A DNA stretch of 64,000 bases, taken from NCBI RefSeq assembly GCF_004768465.1, contig NZ_SRMF01000001.1, positions 1 through 64,000 of the forward strand, given 5' to 3'. Shown here one piece after another: positions 16,296-25,941 of the stretch. Position 1 is the stretch's first letter; each line of letters opens with the position of its first letter. Both the position numbers and the translations under genes were made by a program. The stretch comes from Natronospirillum operosum. GTDB taxonomy: Bacteria > Pseudomonadota > Gammaproteobacteria > Pseudomonadales > Natronospirillaceae. The notes beneath the pieces are model-generated. The model was given only the letters and a program-made list of their open reading frames with translations. It ran no database searches and was not told the DNA's origin.

Positions 16296-16325
16296 ACACC
16301 CGAAGGAGAGCTCTCCTTCGGGTGT
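16296..16325 (-). promoter_or_regulatory. Perfect 30-bp palindromic stem-loop between binding-protein and permease genes
   Basis: The arms 16296-16310 and 16311-16325 are exactly complementary (15 bp each). The palindrome lies just after the binding-protein stop, and no T run follows. Such intercistronic hairpins shield the 3' end of the upstream mRNA, as in malE-malF, and raise binding-protein yield over permease. Confidence 0.72.
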
Positions 16326-16332
16326 GACAGGT

Positions 16333-17901
16333 TTACTCTTCGCGCCAGATGTTCCAGAAAGACGCGGTACTGTCATCGGTGGCGATGTTGCGGAGGTTGG
16401 AATTCGCCCCCACGATGAAGAAGACATCACCCGTCCAGAGCTCGTTGTTGAACTCCGCATGCAGTTCGTAGAATTCCTCTGCTGCGGCAGCACGAGCTTC
16501 CTGACCTTCGGTGTTGAGCGCGCGTTCAAGCACGTCATGCCAGCCATCCGGCAGGTTGGGCCACGGGTTGCCGTTGCGGTCCACACCGCTGGCATCCAGG
16601 TAGCGCAGCCCGACGAGTGAACCGCCGCCCGCGCCCTTGATTTCCCAGCTGCTCAGGTTCTGGCGCACTGAACCGAAGGTGGCGCCATCCAGGCTTTCCA
16701 TGCGCACGTTCAGGCCCAGATCACGCAGGTACTGGTCCATCGCCGGGGCTTTTTCCCAGCCGGTCGCGCCGCCGGGGACGACCAGAAAGCGGATCGGCTC
16801 GTTCTGATAACCGGACTCGTCAACCAACTGTTGGGCCAGATCCATGTCCTGCGGGAAGTGATGCGACTGGTCGATCCAGGGCCATTGTGGTTCCTGGAAG
16901 CGCGGCGTGTTGTTGGCGCGCCAGTAGTCCGAGGGGCCGAAACCGGCCATCAGTTCCTCGGTGTCCAGGCCCGCCCGCACAGCGTCACGCAGCAGCGGGT
17001 AGTCAGCAAAGGGCCCCTCTGCCACATTGAACTTGAAGTAGACCCGGGCGCCGGGACTGGTCGGTACCACCTGAGTGTGGTTTGCATTGATCAGACGGTC
17101 GGCTTCATCACCCGGTACCTGAATGGCCAGGTCGATTTCCCCGGCCAGCAGGGCTGCGACCCGTGTGGACGGATCGGAGATATGGGTATATGTCACCTGG
17201 TCGAAATAGGCACAGCGTGCGCCGGCGTTGTAGCTCGCTTCACCCTCATGCATGGTGTAGTCATCGAACCGACGCAGGGTGGTCCGGCCTTCGGGGACGA
17301 TCGTGTGCACCTTGTAGGGGCCGGTGCCGACAACCTGTTCAGCCCGGTCAGCTCGAGTGGTACCCAGTTCGCGGGCGATGTTGGCCGGCATGATGGCCCA
17401 GGCGCCCGACATGGCGGAGATCGACTCCAGCAAGGCCCCATAGGGATTGGACAGGTGTATGGCCACGGTGCGGTCATCAATGGCTTCTACCCGGTCAATG
17501 TCTTCCAGTTCGAACCGGCGTGCCCCGACTTCGCTGTAGCGTTCCCAGGACGCGACAACATCCTCGGCAACCAGTTCCTGGCCGTTGTGGAAGCGCACAC
17601 CCTCGCGCAGTTCGAAGGTCCAGGTCAGACCGTCGTCACTGGTCTCCCATGAGGTGGCCAGGGCGGGCTGTGGCACCAGGTTGGCGTCCAGCGCTACCAG
17701 TTGCTCGTAAACGGCGTTGCGGGGTGCGGTCGGCTCACTGGTAATGGCCATGTGGTCCAGCGTGACCAGAGATAGCGGGCCGGCGATGCTCAGCTCGCCG
17801 CCGTATACACCCTCGCAGGTGGCAGCCTGTGCCGCCCCGGCCAGGGCCAGTGTGCCCAGCAGCACGCTGAGCCTGTTGATACCGAAGTCTCTCGTGTTCA
17901 T
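16333..17901 (-). CDS. Periplasmic peptide-type substrate-binding protein (DppA/OppA class, SBP_bac_5)
   Basis: The 522-residue protein starts with a signal peptide (M-N-T-R-D-F-G..., cleavage after A-G-A-A-Q-A near residue 26). It continues with the SBP_bac_5 fold, including E-L-R-E-G-V-R-F-H-N-G. The mature part begins A-T-C-E-G-V-Y with no lipobox, so it is soluble in the periplasm. It delivers substrate to the five-gene transporter. With an IclR regulator, a PLP enzyme and RidA nearby, the ligand may be a modified amino acid or small peptide rather than general peptides. Confidence 0.9.
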   Translation of the reverse strand: MNTRDFGINRLSVLLGTLALAGAAQAATCEGVYGGELSIAGPLSLVTLDHMAITSEPTAPRNAVYEQLVALDANLVPQPALATSWETSDDGLTWTFELREGVRFHNGQELVAEDVVASWERYSEVGARRFELEDIDRVEAIDDRTVAIHLSNPYGALLESISAMSGAWAIMPANIARELGTTRADRAEQVVGTGPYKVHTIVPEGRTTLRRFDDYTMHEGEASYNAGARCAYFDQVTYTHISDPSTRVAALLAGEIDLAIQVPGDEADRLINANHTQVVPTSPGARVYFKFNVAEGPFADYPLLRDAVRAGLDTEELMAGFGPSDYWRANNTPRFQEPQWPWIDQSHHFPQDMDLAQQLVDESGYQNEPIRFLVVPGGATGWEKAPAMDQYLRDLGLNVRMESLDGATFGSVRQNLSSWEIKGAGGGSLVGLRYLDASGVDRNGNPWPNLPDGWHDVLERALNTEGQEARAAAAEEFYELHAEFNNELWTGDVFFIVGANSNLRNIATDDSTASFWNIWREE

Positions 17902-17982
17902 GTTGTTCTCCTTGGTTGTCCGCAATGGCGGTGTTCTTGTTGTTGTCGTGCATGGATTTATCCGTGGCAGGCCACGGTGTTG

Positions 17983-19017
17983 TTACGCCTGTGCAGAAAC
18001 GGTCTGCATCACCTCGTCGGCATACCAGCAGCGCGCGGCCCGGTCCGGACCAAGCGTCTGCAGGGGCGGGTCTTCGGAGCGGCATTTGTCCGTGGCCATA
18101 CTGCAGCGCGGTGCGAACTTGCACCCCTGCACATCACCCAGATCAGCCAGTGTCGGCACCAGCCCGGGGATGGCCACCAACTGACCCTGGTGTGTGGCCA
18201 GGTTCGGCGTGGACTGGATCAGGCCCCTGGTGTAAGGGTGCGCAGGTTGAGCAAACAGAGTTCGGACCGGCGCTTCTTCCACCACGCGGCCGGCATACAT
18301 CACGATGACGCGGTCGGCCATTTCGGCGACGACCCCCAGGTCATGGGTAATAAGCAGGAGTGCCGTGCCCATTTGGGAGCACAGGTTTCGCATCAGTTCC
18401 AGAATCTGCGCCTGAATGGTCACGTCGAGCGCAGTTGTCGGCTCGTCCGCAATCAGCAGGCGCGGATTGGACAGCAGCGCCATGGCGATCATCACCCGCT
18501 GGCGCATGCCGCCACTCAGCTGATGCGGATAGGCGCGCAGGCGGCCTTCCGGGTCGGGAATGCCGACCTTCTGCAGCATGTCGAGCACCTGCGCCCGGGC
18601 CTCCTTGCGCCGTTGGGGGTGGTGGCGATGAAGCACTTCCGCCAGTTGCTTTTCCACGGTCATGATCGGATTCAGGGCGGTCAGCGGCTCCTGGAAGATC
18701 ATGGCTGCGCGGTTTCCGCGGATGTCTTCGATCTCGCTCTGTGAGCGGGTCATCAGGTCGTCGCCTTCCAGGTAGATGTGGCCGCCCACAATTTGCCCGG
18801 GCGGCGAGATCAGCCGCAGCAGCGATTGTGCGGTGACGCTCTTGCCACAGCCGGACTCGCCCACCAGGGCCACGGTTTCACCTTCTCCGATCGAGAAGCT
18901 GACGCCATCGACGGCCTTGAGTGCGGGGCCCCTGGACATGAAGCGGGTCTGCAGGTTGTCGACGGCCAGCACCGTGCGTCTTGTCTGGTCCTGCTTCTGT
19001 TGCGAGGAATCGGTCAT
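17983..19017 (-). CDS. Dpp/Opp-type ABC transporter ATPase (DppD class)
   Basis: The 344-residue nucleotide-binding protein has Walker A G-E-S-G-C-G-K-S, the signature L-S-G-G-M-R-Q-R-V, and Walker [13 protein letters not shown]. The C-terminal oligopeptide extension has the cysteine pattern C-K-F-A-P-R-C. The ATG at 19017 overlaps the permease stop. The frame opens at 19128, but the extra residues are out-of-frame DNA of the permease gene. It forms a heterodimer with the DppF-class ATPase at 19889-20923. Confidence 0.92.
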   Translation of the reverse strand: MTDSSQQKQDQTRRTVLAVDNLQTRFMSRGPALKAVDGVSFSIGEGETVALVGESGCGKSVTAQSLLRLISPPGQIVGGHIYLEGDDLMTRSQSEIEDIRGNRAAMIFQEPLTALNPIMTVEKQLAEVLHRHHPQRRKEARAQVLDMLQKVGIPDPEGRLRAYPHQLSGGMRQRVMIAMALLSNPRLLIADEPTTALDVTIQAQILELMRNLCSQMGTALLLITHDLGVVAEMADRVIVMYAGRVVEEAPVRTLFAQPAHPYTRGLIQSTPNLATHQGQLVAIPGLVPTLADLGDVQGCKFAPRCSMATDKCRSEDPPLQTLGPDRAARCWYADEVMQTVSAQA

Positions 19018-19892
19018 CGTCCGGCCTCCATGCGGGGATCGAGCTTGTCGCGCAGGCCATCGCCCATGATGTTGAGCCCCAGCACGGAAATCATGATGAA
19101 GAGGCCGGGGAAGGTGGTCATCCACCAAGCGTTGTGCAGGTAGGCACGCCCGTCGGAAAGGATGTTGCCCCAGCTCGGCTGTGGCGGTGGTGTGCCGGCC
19201 CCGATATAACTCAGGCCGGCTTCGGCAATGATGGCCAGGGCCAGAATGAAGGTGGCCTGGACCATCAGCGGTGCCATCACATTGGGCAGTATGTAGCGTT
19301 TGATGATGAGCCAGTCGCCCAGCCCGATGGCGCGGGCGGATTCGACAAAGGTTTCTTCGCGCACGCTGAGCACCTTGCCGCGCACAACACGGGCCGTGTG
19401 CGGAATGAAGCTGACTGTCAGGGCGATGACCACGTTCTGTATGCTGGCGCCCAGGGCCGCCACGATGGCAATGGCCAGCAGGATGGAAGGGAAGGACATC
19501 AGCGCGTCCATGAACCGCATCAGGGGGCCGTCCAGGCGGCGGAAGTAACCTGAAACAAGACCGATGAAGGTACCGATTACCGTGGTGAGGATGACCACCG
19601 CCATGCCGACCACGACCGAGACCCGGGCGCCATGGACAATTCGGCTGTAGATGTCGCGGCCGTTGTTGTCCGTGCCCAGCCAGTTGTCGGCGCTCGGTGG
19701 CATGAGCCGCATCGACATCTGGACGCGCAGCGGATCATGGGTAGCCAGCAGGGGTGCAGCTGCCGCGATGAACACGATCAGCAGGACCAGCCCGCCACCG
19801 AACAGGATGCGTCCGTTCAGCGGCGCTATCCAGGCGAACGAGGCCCAGGCGCGCGAGCCAGCGAGGCGAGACATTGCTTCTGGTCCGGTCAT
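19014..19892 (-). CDS. Dpp/Opp-type ABC transporter permease (DppC class)
   Basis: The 292-residue protein has the DppC-type N-terminal cytoplasmic segment before the first span, a long periplasmic loop with [11 protein letters not shown], and about six spans. The EAA loop ([10 protein letters not shown]) lies near residue 190. Start and stop overlap the neighbouring ATPase genes by four bases each, which shows tight translational coupling in the order ATPase, permease, ATPase. Confidence 0.92.
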   Translation of the reverse strand: MTGPEAMSRLAGSRAWASFAWIAPLNGRILFGGGLVLLIVFIAAAAPLLATHDPLRVQMSMRLMPPSADNWLGTDNNGRDIYSRIVHGARVSVVVGMAVVILTTVIGTFIGLVSGYFRRLDGPLMRFMDALMSFPSILLAIAIVAALGASIQNVVIALTVSFIPHTARVVRGKVLSVREETFVESARAIGLGDWLIIKRYILPNVMAPLMVQATFILALAIIAEAGLSYIGAGTPPPQPSWGNILSDGRAYLHNAWWMTTFPGLFIMISVLGLNIMGDGLRDKLDPRMEAGR

Positions 19893-20923
19893 GCTGACGC
19901 CTCCGTGGTCGGGATGCCCTGCAGATCAAGGTCTTCGGCCAGGTGGCAGGCCACCTGGCCCGGTCGCCCCGAGCCCCGCGCCACTGTGCGCAGCGCCGGT
20001 ACTTCCTGGCGACAGATAGCCTGTGCATGGACGCAGCGCGGATGAAACGGGCAGCCGGAGGGCGGATTCGAAGGGCTGGGTACGTCACCGGTCAGAATGA
20101 CTCTGTCCTTGCGCTCCAGGCTGGGGTCCGGCACCGGAATGGAGGACAGCAGCGCCGCCGTATAGGGATGGCGCGGTTCTTCGAACAGCGCCGCAGTGTC
20201 GGCGAGCTCCACGATGCGACCCAGATACATGACCGCCACACGGTCGCTGACATAGCGCACGACGCTCAGATCATGCGAGATGAACAGATAGGTCAGGCCG
20301 AAGTCCTGCTGCAGTTGCGCCAACAGGTTGATCACTTGCGCCTGTATCGACACATCGAGGGCAGAAATCGGTTCGTCGCAGACGATGAATCTGGGCCGCA
20401 CGGCCAGCGCCCGTGCGATGCCGATGCGTTGGCGCTGGCCGCCGCTGAACTGGTGCGGGAACTTGTCGCGGTGCGAGGGCGCAAGCCCCACGATGTTCAT
20501 CAGGTGGTCGACCTCGGCCTCGACTTCGGCCCGGCCGCGGGCCAGCTGGTGAAACTTCAGCGGTTCCGCGATCAGCTCGCATACCCGCATGCGCGGGTTG
20601 AGCGACGAGAACGGGTCCTGAAAGATGATCTGCATGTCGCGGCGCAGGGTACGCAGGGCGCGACGGTCCAGTGTCCTGATGTCCTGCCCGTCGAACATCA
20701 GCTCTCCCGCACTGGCCTCGATCAGCCGCAACAGCAGCCGTCCGGTCGTGCTTTTGCCGCAACCGGATTCCCCGACCAGGGCCAGCGTCTCCCCCTTGCG
20801 AATGGACAGCGTCACATCCTCGACCGCGCGCACAGCGCCGACGGTGCGACGAAACACGCCGGAAGTGAGCGGAAAATGCTTTTTCAAACCGGTAACACGC
20901 ACCAGTTCCTGTGGTTCGGCCAT
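19889..20923 (-). CDS. Dpp/Opp-type ABC transporter ATPase (DppF class), first gene of the importer operon
   Basis: The 344-residue ATPase has Walker [13 protein letters not shown], the signature F-S-G-G-Q-R-Q-R-I, and Walker [13 protein letters not shown]. The C-terminal extension carries C-P-F-H-P-R-C. The ATG at 20923 is preferred to 20953 because the preceding residues are not family-like. The operon order F-C-D-A-B differs from the common A-B-C-D-F, so the ATPase comes first. The upstream region holds IclR-type dyads. Confidence 0.92.
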   Translation of the reverse strand: MAEPQELVRVTGLKKHFPLTSGVFRRTVGAVRAVEDVTLSIRKGETLALVGESGCGKSTTGRLLLRLIEASAGELMFDGQDIRTLDRRALRTLRRDMQIIFQDPFSSLNPRMRVCELIAEPLKFHQLARGRAEVEAEVDHLMNIVGLAPSHRDKFPHQFSGGQRQRIGIARALAVRPRFIVCDEPISALDVSIQAQVINLLAQLQQDFGLTYLFISHDLSVVRYVSDRVAVMYLGRIVELADTAALFEEPRHPYTAALLSSIPVPDPSLERKDRVILTGDVPSPSNPPSGCPFHPRCVHAQAICRQEVPALRTVARGSGRPGQVACHLAEDLDLQGIPTTEASA

Positions 20924-21279
20924 CGTCACGATGCTTCCCCTGTCCGGGTGCACGAAGGAATACTGCTCATTCTCTTGTCCTCGGCTGTTCTTGTTGAATT
21001 TCCTTTTGCCTATTCCATTATAACGGAATGAATATCATTATAAGGAAATCATAGACAAGCCTTTCCAGGCTGTCAATCCTTTGCCCTTGAATCGGATTCG
21101 ACGCGGTTGGAGAATTACTGTGGCAGGGTCAGGCCCCTGAGTCCGGCCAGCTGGCTTTGCGACAACGAGGGGGGAAGCTGTTGATTGGAAGGAATGCCTG
21201 CAGCAATATGGACACTAGATGCACACAAGCCGCCATCAGAAATTTGCCCGGAGCAGGGCACCCGTTAACAGGTCAGATT
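20924..21279. promoter_or_regulatory. Importer operon control region with two IclR-like operators
   Basis: This 356-bp gene-free stretch contains a perfect-armed dyad, attcc (21012-21016) and ggaat (21025-21029). A near copy of its inner sequence sits exactly 20 bp away: cattataacggaat at 21016-21029 and cattataaggaaat at 21036-21049. Two helical turns between copies suggests two repressor dimers on one DNA face. IclR proteins bind TTCC...GGAA-type dyads, and the IclR gene is in the same locus. The remainder, to 21279, shows no gene. Confidence 0.55.
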
Positions 21280-21693
21280 ATGGAAAATATAGAGATTTTT
21301 GCGCGCGGAGTCTGGGAGTGCATACCCGATGAAGAAGATTCATCCTGGGTCAGAAATATCGCTGAGTTGCCGGGTTCGACGAAGCCGGCGGGTGACTACG
21401 GACCCATCATCAAAGAAATGCTGTCCAGGGGTATTTCGGCAGACACCATCGCCCGCTTTGCAAAAATTGTCGGGTATGAAACAGCCTTTGGCCTCTGCTA
21501 CCACCTTGGAGATTCCACCGGATCGTACGAGAACTTCGAGGATGACGAAGCCGAGGAGTTGGATTGGAAATTGTACCTGGTAGATCCGGTGACCGATGAG
21601 CCCACCGGTGCGTTGAGCGGAGTGCACGAGGTCTTGCTGTCGATGGACCCAACCGGGCGTCAGATGCGGCCGAAGACTATCGTTGAGTGCTGA
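21280..21693 (+). CDS. Conserved hypothetical acidic protein
   Basis: The 137-residue acidic, soluble protein begins M-E-N-I-E-I-F-A-R-G-V-W-E-C-I-P-D. It has no signal peptide, membrane span or recognised catalytic motif. A longer frame from 21157 exists, but the first 41 residues are not protein-like. The coding periodicity and sensible composition support a real gene. The function is unknown and no operon partner is evident, although the TfoX-like gene follows 37 bp later. Confidence 0.65.
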   Translation: MENIEIFARGVWECIPDEEDSSWVRNIAELPGSTKPAGDYGPIIKEMLSRGISADTIARFAKIVGYETAFGLCYHLGDSTGSYENFEDDEAEELDWKLYLVDPVTDEPTGALSGVHEVLLSMDPTGRQMRPKTIVEC

Positions 21694-21730
21694 TTAGTCA
21701 GTACCGGGTAAACAACGGAGAGTGTGGGTT

Positions 21731-22057
21731 GTGCAGGAATACATCGAGCATCTGCAGGAAGTCTTCGCACTTTTCGGGCCGGTGAGTGCCCGCAGGATGT
21801 TCGGTGGCTATGGCCTGTATCACGATGGTGTGATGTTCGGCCTGGTGGCGGACAGCACTCTCTACCTCAAGGTAGATGCCATCAACAAGCCTGACTTTGA
21901 GCGAAAAGGGCTGGGTCCGTTCGAGTTCAACAAGAGCGGCAAGCTGATCAAGATGTCCTATTATCAGGCGCCGGAAGAGATCATGGACGACCTGGAGCTG
22001 GCCGCCCAGTGGGCAAGAAGTGCCCATGAAGCCGCCCTGCGGTCGCGCCTGAAGTAG
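21731..22057 (+). CDS. TfoX N-terminal domain protein
   Basis: The 108-residue protein has the TfoX_N signature S-A-R-R-M-F-G-G-Y-G-L-Y, then V-M-F-G-L-V-A-D and Y-L-K-V-D. Full-length TfoX/Sxy activates competence genes, but stand-alone N-terminal domains are common and mostly uncharacterised. GTG at 21731 is chosen because GGAG lies 10 bases upstream. GTG at 21722 would be too close. Confidence 0.82.
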   Translation: MQEYIEHLQEVFALFGPVSARRMFGGYGLYHDGVMFGLVADSTLYLKVDAINKPDFERKGLGPFEFNKSGKLIKMSYYQAPEEIMDDLELAAQWARSAHEAALRSRLK

Positions 22058-22076
22058 AAGAAAGTCACCTCAGGGC

Positions 22077-23909
22077 TCAGTTTGCTTTTGCGTCGGCCTC
22101 ACGATCCTCCTGCTGCAGTATCTCGTCGGCTTCCGGGTTGATGGGTTTTGCCGGGTGGTCAGGAGCTTTCAGAGGCTCCGGCTGCAGATTGCTGTGCAGG
22201 AAGTCAGTGCCCGCATCCATACCTTCGTAGCATTGGCGCTCGAGGCGCTGGGCGTCGCGCCGGCGCACATCATGTTCTGTTTGTCTGGCCTGTTCATGGG
22301 AGATGCCCAGTGCTTCCAGCATGTGTCGGCCTGCGGTGAGCGCTGATTCAAGCGTCTCGCGGATTTGATAATCGACCCCTGCCTTCGTCAGCGCCAGTGA
22401 GTGTCCGCGATCAAGCGCGCGGGCATGCAGTTTGACCTCGGGGAAGGCGCTGCGAATCATTTTCACCATCGCCAGGGCTTCAGCCGGATCATCAATACAC
22501 ACCATGATCAGTTTGGCCTCTTCGGCCCCGGCGGCCCGCAACATGTCCAGATTCAGGCCGTGCCCGTAATAGACCTTGAAACCAAAACGAGCGGCGGCGC
22601 GAATCCGCTCCGGCCGGGAATCAATCAGGGTGGTTTCAATGCCCTCGGCCAGCAGCAACTGTGAGGCGATCTGGCCAAAACGACCAAAACCGATCACCAG
22701 GGCGGAGCCCCTGGCGCCGCTGAAATCCTCTTCGGGGGCTTGTTCCCGGTGTTCCAGTTTTCTGATCCAGCGCTCGGCCATGACCGCCAGCGGCGGTGAC
22801 GCCACCATCGACAGAGCTGCCAGGGCGATCAGGGTGTTGGTGGTCGCGGCGTCAATCAGGCCCTGCCCGGCGATCAGGGGCACCAGCACAAACGCAAATT
22901 CGCCTGCGGCACAGAGCAACAGGCCAGAACGCAGGGATTCAGGCCAGGAGGAACCGGAGAAGTGAGCTACCAGAGTGGCCACGAACACCTTGATGGCCAG
23001 GTAGGCTGCCAGCAGCAACAGGACCAGACCCAGGTTGCTCCACACCTCGGGCAGATTGATCAGCATGCCGATGCTCATGAAGAACAATGCCAGCAACAGG
23101 CCCCGGAAGGGTTCGACATCGGCGCGCAGTTGATGCCGGTAGGATGACCCCGCCAGCATCACGCCCGCCAGGAAAGCCCCCAGCGCCATGGAGAGACCGG
23201 CGAAGTCTGCAGCCATGGATGAAAAAATCACTACCAGCAGGGCTGCTGCGGTCATCACCTCGCGGGCGCCGGCAGCGGCCAGAAAGCGAAAAACATGGTC
23301 CAGCACATAGCGGCCGATCAGCACGATGCCTGCGACGACACCAAGCGCCAGGGCGGTATCACCCAGCGCAGTGCCAGTGCGGCTGATGGATTCTGTGCCG
23401 ATGAGAAACAGCGGGATCAGGGCCAGCATGGGTACTGTCAGCATGTCCTGGGTGAGCAGTACCGCAAAGCTCTTCTGTCCGTAGGGGCGGGACATATCAC
23501 CCCGCTCATCCAGCAGTTGCAGGGCAATGGCGGTGCCGGACAGTGCAAAAGCGAACCCGACAATAACCACGGCTGACAGCGACAGGCCGAACGCCCAGGC
23601 GACCACACCCAGAGCCAGGGTGGTGAGCCAGACCTGCCCGTTACCCACCACAAGAATGTCTCGCCGCATGGCAACCAGCCGCGAAAGCCGCGTGTCCAGC
23701 CCGATCACGAACAGCAACAGCACCACGCCCAGTTGGGCCACATCCATGACGGATTCGGCATCGTCGAACACCCGCAGGCCGTAGGGGCCGATCAGAATAC
23801 CGGCAAAGAGATAGCCAACGGCCGTGCCGAAACCAAGCTGCTTGAACAGGGTAGGGGCCAGCACTGCGGCTACCAGAAAGGCGATACCTTCAAATACGAC
23901 GTTGTCCAT
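22077..23909 (-). CDS. Kef-type CPA2 cation:proton antiporter with RCK/TrkA-N domain
   Basis: The 610-residue protein has about 12 membrane spans (residues 1-380) and then a cytoplasmic Rossmann RCK_N domain with G-F-G-R-F-G-Q near residue 405. It closely resembles KefB/KefC glutathione-gated potassium efflux systems, which acidify the cytoplasm during electrophile stress. The C-terminus is hydrophilic. No KefF/KefG flavoprotein partner gene is adjacent, so gating by glutathione adducts is uncertain. ATG at 23909 is used rather than the TTG just before it. Confidence 0.87.
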   Translation of the reverse strand: MDNVVFEGIAFLVAAVLAPTLFKQLGFGTAVGYLFAGILIGPYGLRVFDDAESVMDVAQLGVVLLLFVIGLDTRLSRLVAMRRDILVVGNGQVWLTTLALGVVAWAFGLSLSAVVIVGFAFALSGTAIALQLLDERGDMSRPYGQKSFAVLLTQDMLTVPMLALIPLFLIGTESISRTGTALGDTALALGVVAGIVLIGRYVLDHVFRFLAAAGAREVMTAAALLVVIFSSMAADFAGLSMALGAFLAGVMLAGSSYRHQLRADVEPFRGLLLALFFMSIGMLINLPEVWSNLGLVLLLLAAYLAIKVFVATLVAHFSGSSWPESLRSGLLLCAAGEFAFVLVPLIAGQGLIDAATTNTLIALAALSMVASPPLAVMAERWIRKLEHREQAPEEDFSGARGSALVIGFGRFGQIASQLLLAEGIETTLIDSRPERIRAAARFGFKVYYGHGLNLDMLRAAGAEEAKLIMVCIDDPAEALAMVKMIRSAFPEVKLHARALDRGHSLALTKAGVDYQIRETLESALTAGRHMLEALGISHEQARQTEHDVRRRDAQRLERQCYEGMDAGTDFLHSNLQPEPLKAPDHPAKPINPEADEILQQEDREADAKAN

Positions 23910-24030
23910 CAAGGGTTGTTGCCTGCTGGAAAGTAAAGAGACAGCATGGTCGCAAAAGCCGAGGGAGCAAACAATAGAGCGTCACCTGCACGCGCCATGA
24001 GTGGGCGCGACCCGAGCAGGCTCCCGAAGG

Positions 24031-24118
24031 GCGAGCCATACAAGGCCTCGCGGCTCTTGCAAAGGGCGACGGCCATTCCCTGCGAGCTGCGCCTTGTCAG
24101 AAACCTTGTATGACTCGC
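24031..24118. repeat. Palindromic element with near-perfect 15-bp arms
   Basis: The arms at 24031-24045 and 24104-24118 are complementary at 14 of 15 positions and flank about 58 bp with further small dyads. The element lies between the antiporter gene and a hydrolase remnant. Size and structure resemble a REP doublet, but the arms are not the GTAG type seen at 60 kb. Confidence 0.5.
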
Positions 24119-24147
24119 TGAAACCTACGAACTTCTGTCAAGGGACA

Positions 24148-24573
24148 CTAGAATGCCCCGGAATCGAGCAGCTCCAGAACCAGTGTATGGAACAGGTCCG
24201 GTTGCTCGAACGGGATGTTGTGCGCGGATTCTTCAAACCAGACAATCCGTTTCGTTGGTGCATCCAGGGCCTGAAAATAGTCAGCTGCGACGCCTGCATC
24301 AACGTGATGGTCGTGGCGGCCGGTGAAAAAGAACGTGGGGACGTCCAGGCTGGGCACGGACTCGAACAGATCCAGTGTTTGCAGTTCGTCGTGCATGGCT
24401 TCCAGAGTGACGTTGTTGGCCCGGATCAGTCGAGGTATCTCCCAGGGCGTTACAAGGCCCGAAAAGAGGGCTCCAACAGTGACTCTGAAATACCTCGGCC
24501 GTTGATGAAAAATGGCACCGTAGCGGTCTGCCAGCTGCTCTGTTTCTCTTGCGGTGGCCGCTTCTCTGTGGGC
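24148..24573 (-). pseudogene. C-terminal remnant of an alpha/beta hydrolase
   Basis: The open frame (about 141 codons) ends with V-P-T-F-F-F-T-G-R-H-D-H-H-V (acid residue region) and E-E-S-A-H-N-I-P-F-E-Q-P (catalytic histidine). These are typical of the second half of proline-iminopeptidase-like hydrolases. A TGA at 24574-24576 closes the frame upstream, and the N-terminal half with the nucleophile serine is absent. The only internal ATG (24396) would make 82 residues without an active serine. It is interpreted as a decayed gene. Confidence 0.7.
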
Positions 24574-24653
24574 TCAACTTTTCAACCTCCTGGCTCCCCC
24601 GGCACAATATATTCTCTTGCACCAGCGTGGGTGCCCGCAAGCGTTTCAGGTTC

Positions 24654-25055
24654 CTACAGACGCTCGCCCGGAGTGAAATCCGGAATGGGTGAGGAAACGT
24701 CGATGATGCCGCCTTCCGGGCTCTGCAACAGCAGGCGACGCTGGCCGTAGAAGGTGTCTTCCGGCTCGCTGAGTACAGTGAACCCTTTTTCCTGCGCAAT
24801 TCGTAATACCGCCGCTGCATCGCTGACAACAAACGTCGTGAAGAAACCCCCGGACTGAGGTTTGGCGCCGGCAGGCAGCATGTCGCTGTCGGCACGGATG
24901 ATGCCCAGTTCGAGTTGATGTGCGGACGAGATCAGATGCACGAACCAGTCGCTGTCATAGTCGACCTGAAAATCGAACAGGGTGGTGTAGTACGCCTTGC
25001 TGTCTTCCAGATTGCTCGAGAGCACATTCAGCAGCAGTCGGTTGATGGCTTCCAT
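24654..25055 (-). CDS. VOC-family protein (glyoxalase/bleomycin-resistance superfamily)
   Basis: The 133-residue protein starts M-E-A-I-N-R-L-L-L-N-V-L-S-S-N-L. It has two VOC modules with S-K-A-Y-Y-T-T-L-F-D-F, then Q-L-E-L-G-I-I and G-G-I-I-D-V-S-S. Metal ligands are not obvious because the usual first His is Asn or Leu, so it may be a binding protein rather than an enzyme. The ATG at 25055 follows AGGAGAAA. It is 31 bp downstream of an AraC-type regulator on the same strand, so the two are probably co-transcribed. Confidence 0.8.
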   Translation of the reverse strand: MEAINRLLLNVLSSNLEDSKAYYTTLFDFQVDYDSDWFVHLISSAHQLELGIIRADSDMLPAGAKPQSGGFFTTFVVSDAAAVLRIAQEKGFTVLSEPEDTFYGQRRLLLQSPEGGIIDVSSPIPDFTPGERL

Positions 25056-25086
25056 CGGGTTTCTCCTGTCTGTGTTTGATCGCAGC

Positions 25087-25941
25087 TTAAGGCTTTTTGC
25101 CGCCCGGTGATTGGAAAAATGCGACCTCGCGGCCTTCACGGCGCCACCGGATGTCCGGCTTGGCGCCCTTGAAGTAGTCGCCGGGTGTGGTGCCGGACAG
25201 GCTGCGAAACTCATTGCTGAGATGGGCCTGGTCGTAGTAGTCGCCTTGCGCCGCAACGTCCGAGAGAGCCTGGGGTGGATTGGATGACAGGGTAAGTTGC
25301 AGGCGCAGGATGCGTACCAGTTGCTTGGGGGTATAGCCGGTATAGCGCTTGGTCTGACGTTGCAGGTGCCGAGTCGAAACCGACGACGGGTGAATCAGGG
25401 CATCGAGTTCGTCAGCGGCCGAGGCCTTGAACAGCTGTCTCAGAATACCAACAACCTGTGGCTCCTGAACCGGCAGGTGGGCAAACTGGGAGGTGAACAG
25501 GCCCTGGATCAGCGCCAGTCGGTGTTCATTCCGGTCGAGGCCTGTCATGGACCGCTCGACATCCCGGGCGGGCGCCCCAAGCAGGTCTTCCGGGGCGAAA
25601 TATCGATCAATGAAATCAGTGCCTTCAGTGCCCGTCAGGTACGGAATGCTGAAGGGGTAGAGGCAAACGCCAAAGAGCCCAAAATCCTCGTCGAGGCGAT
25701 AGGTCAGACTGGTGGTGGTCTGGGCGATCAGAGCGGACGCAAGCCGCGGGCTTTCATGGTTCGGCCCGCTCTGGCGGTGAAAGCCACCGCGAAAGGCGAA
25801 GATCAGCTGGGTACAACCGTCGACCGGAGTCCGGTGGTAATAGGGCTTTTCCGTTGAGGCACGACCTTCGAATACCCAGATGAACTTGATGAATGGCTGC
25901 AGGTCGGCAGGTGGGGCAAGGAACTCAAAGTTGTCTACCAT
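25087..25941 (-). CDS. AraC-family transcriptional regulator
   Basis: The 284-residue protein has a C-terminal double HTH of the AraC type (about 170-270), with Y-T-G-Y-T-P-K-Q-L-V-R and S-D-V-A-A-Q-G-D-Y-Y-D-Q-A-H-L. The N-terminal domain opens L-Q-P-F-I-K-F-I-W-V-F-E-G, as in the DUF6597 group of AraC regulators. Such regulators often lie beside the small VOC or SRPBCC gene they control, as here. The inducer is unknown. Confidence 0.88.
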   Translation of the reverse strand: MVDNFEFLAPPADLQPFIKFIWVFEGRASTEKPYYHRTPVDGCTQLIFAFRGGFHRQSGPNHESPRLASALIAQTTTSLTYRLDEDFGLFGVCLYPFSIPYLTGTEGTDFIDRYFAPEDLLGAPARDVERSMTGLDRNEHRLALIQGLFTSQFAHLPVQEPQVVGILRQLFKASAADELDALIHPSSVSTRHLQRQTKRYTGYTPKQLVRILRLQLTLSSNPPQALSDVAAQGDYYDQAHLSNEFRSLSGTTPGDYFKGAKPDIRWRREGREVAFFQSPGGKKP

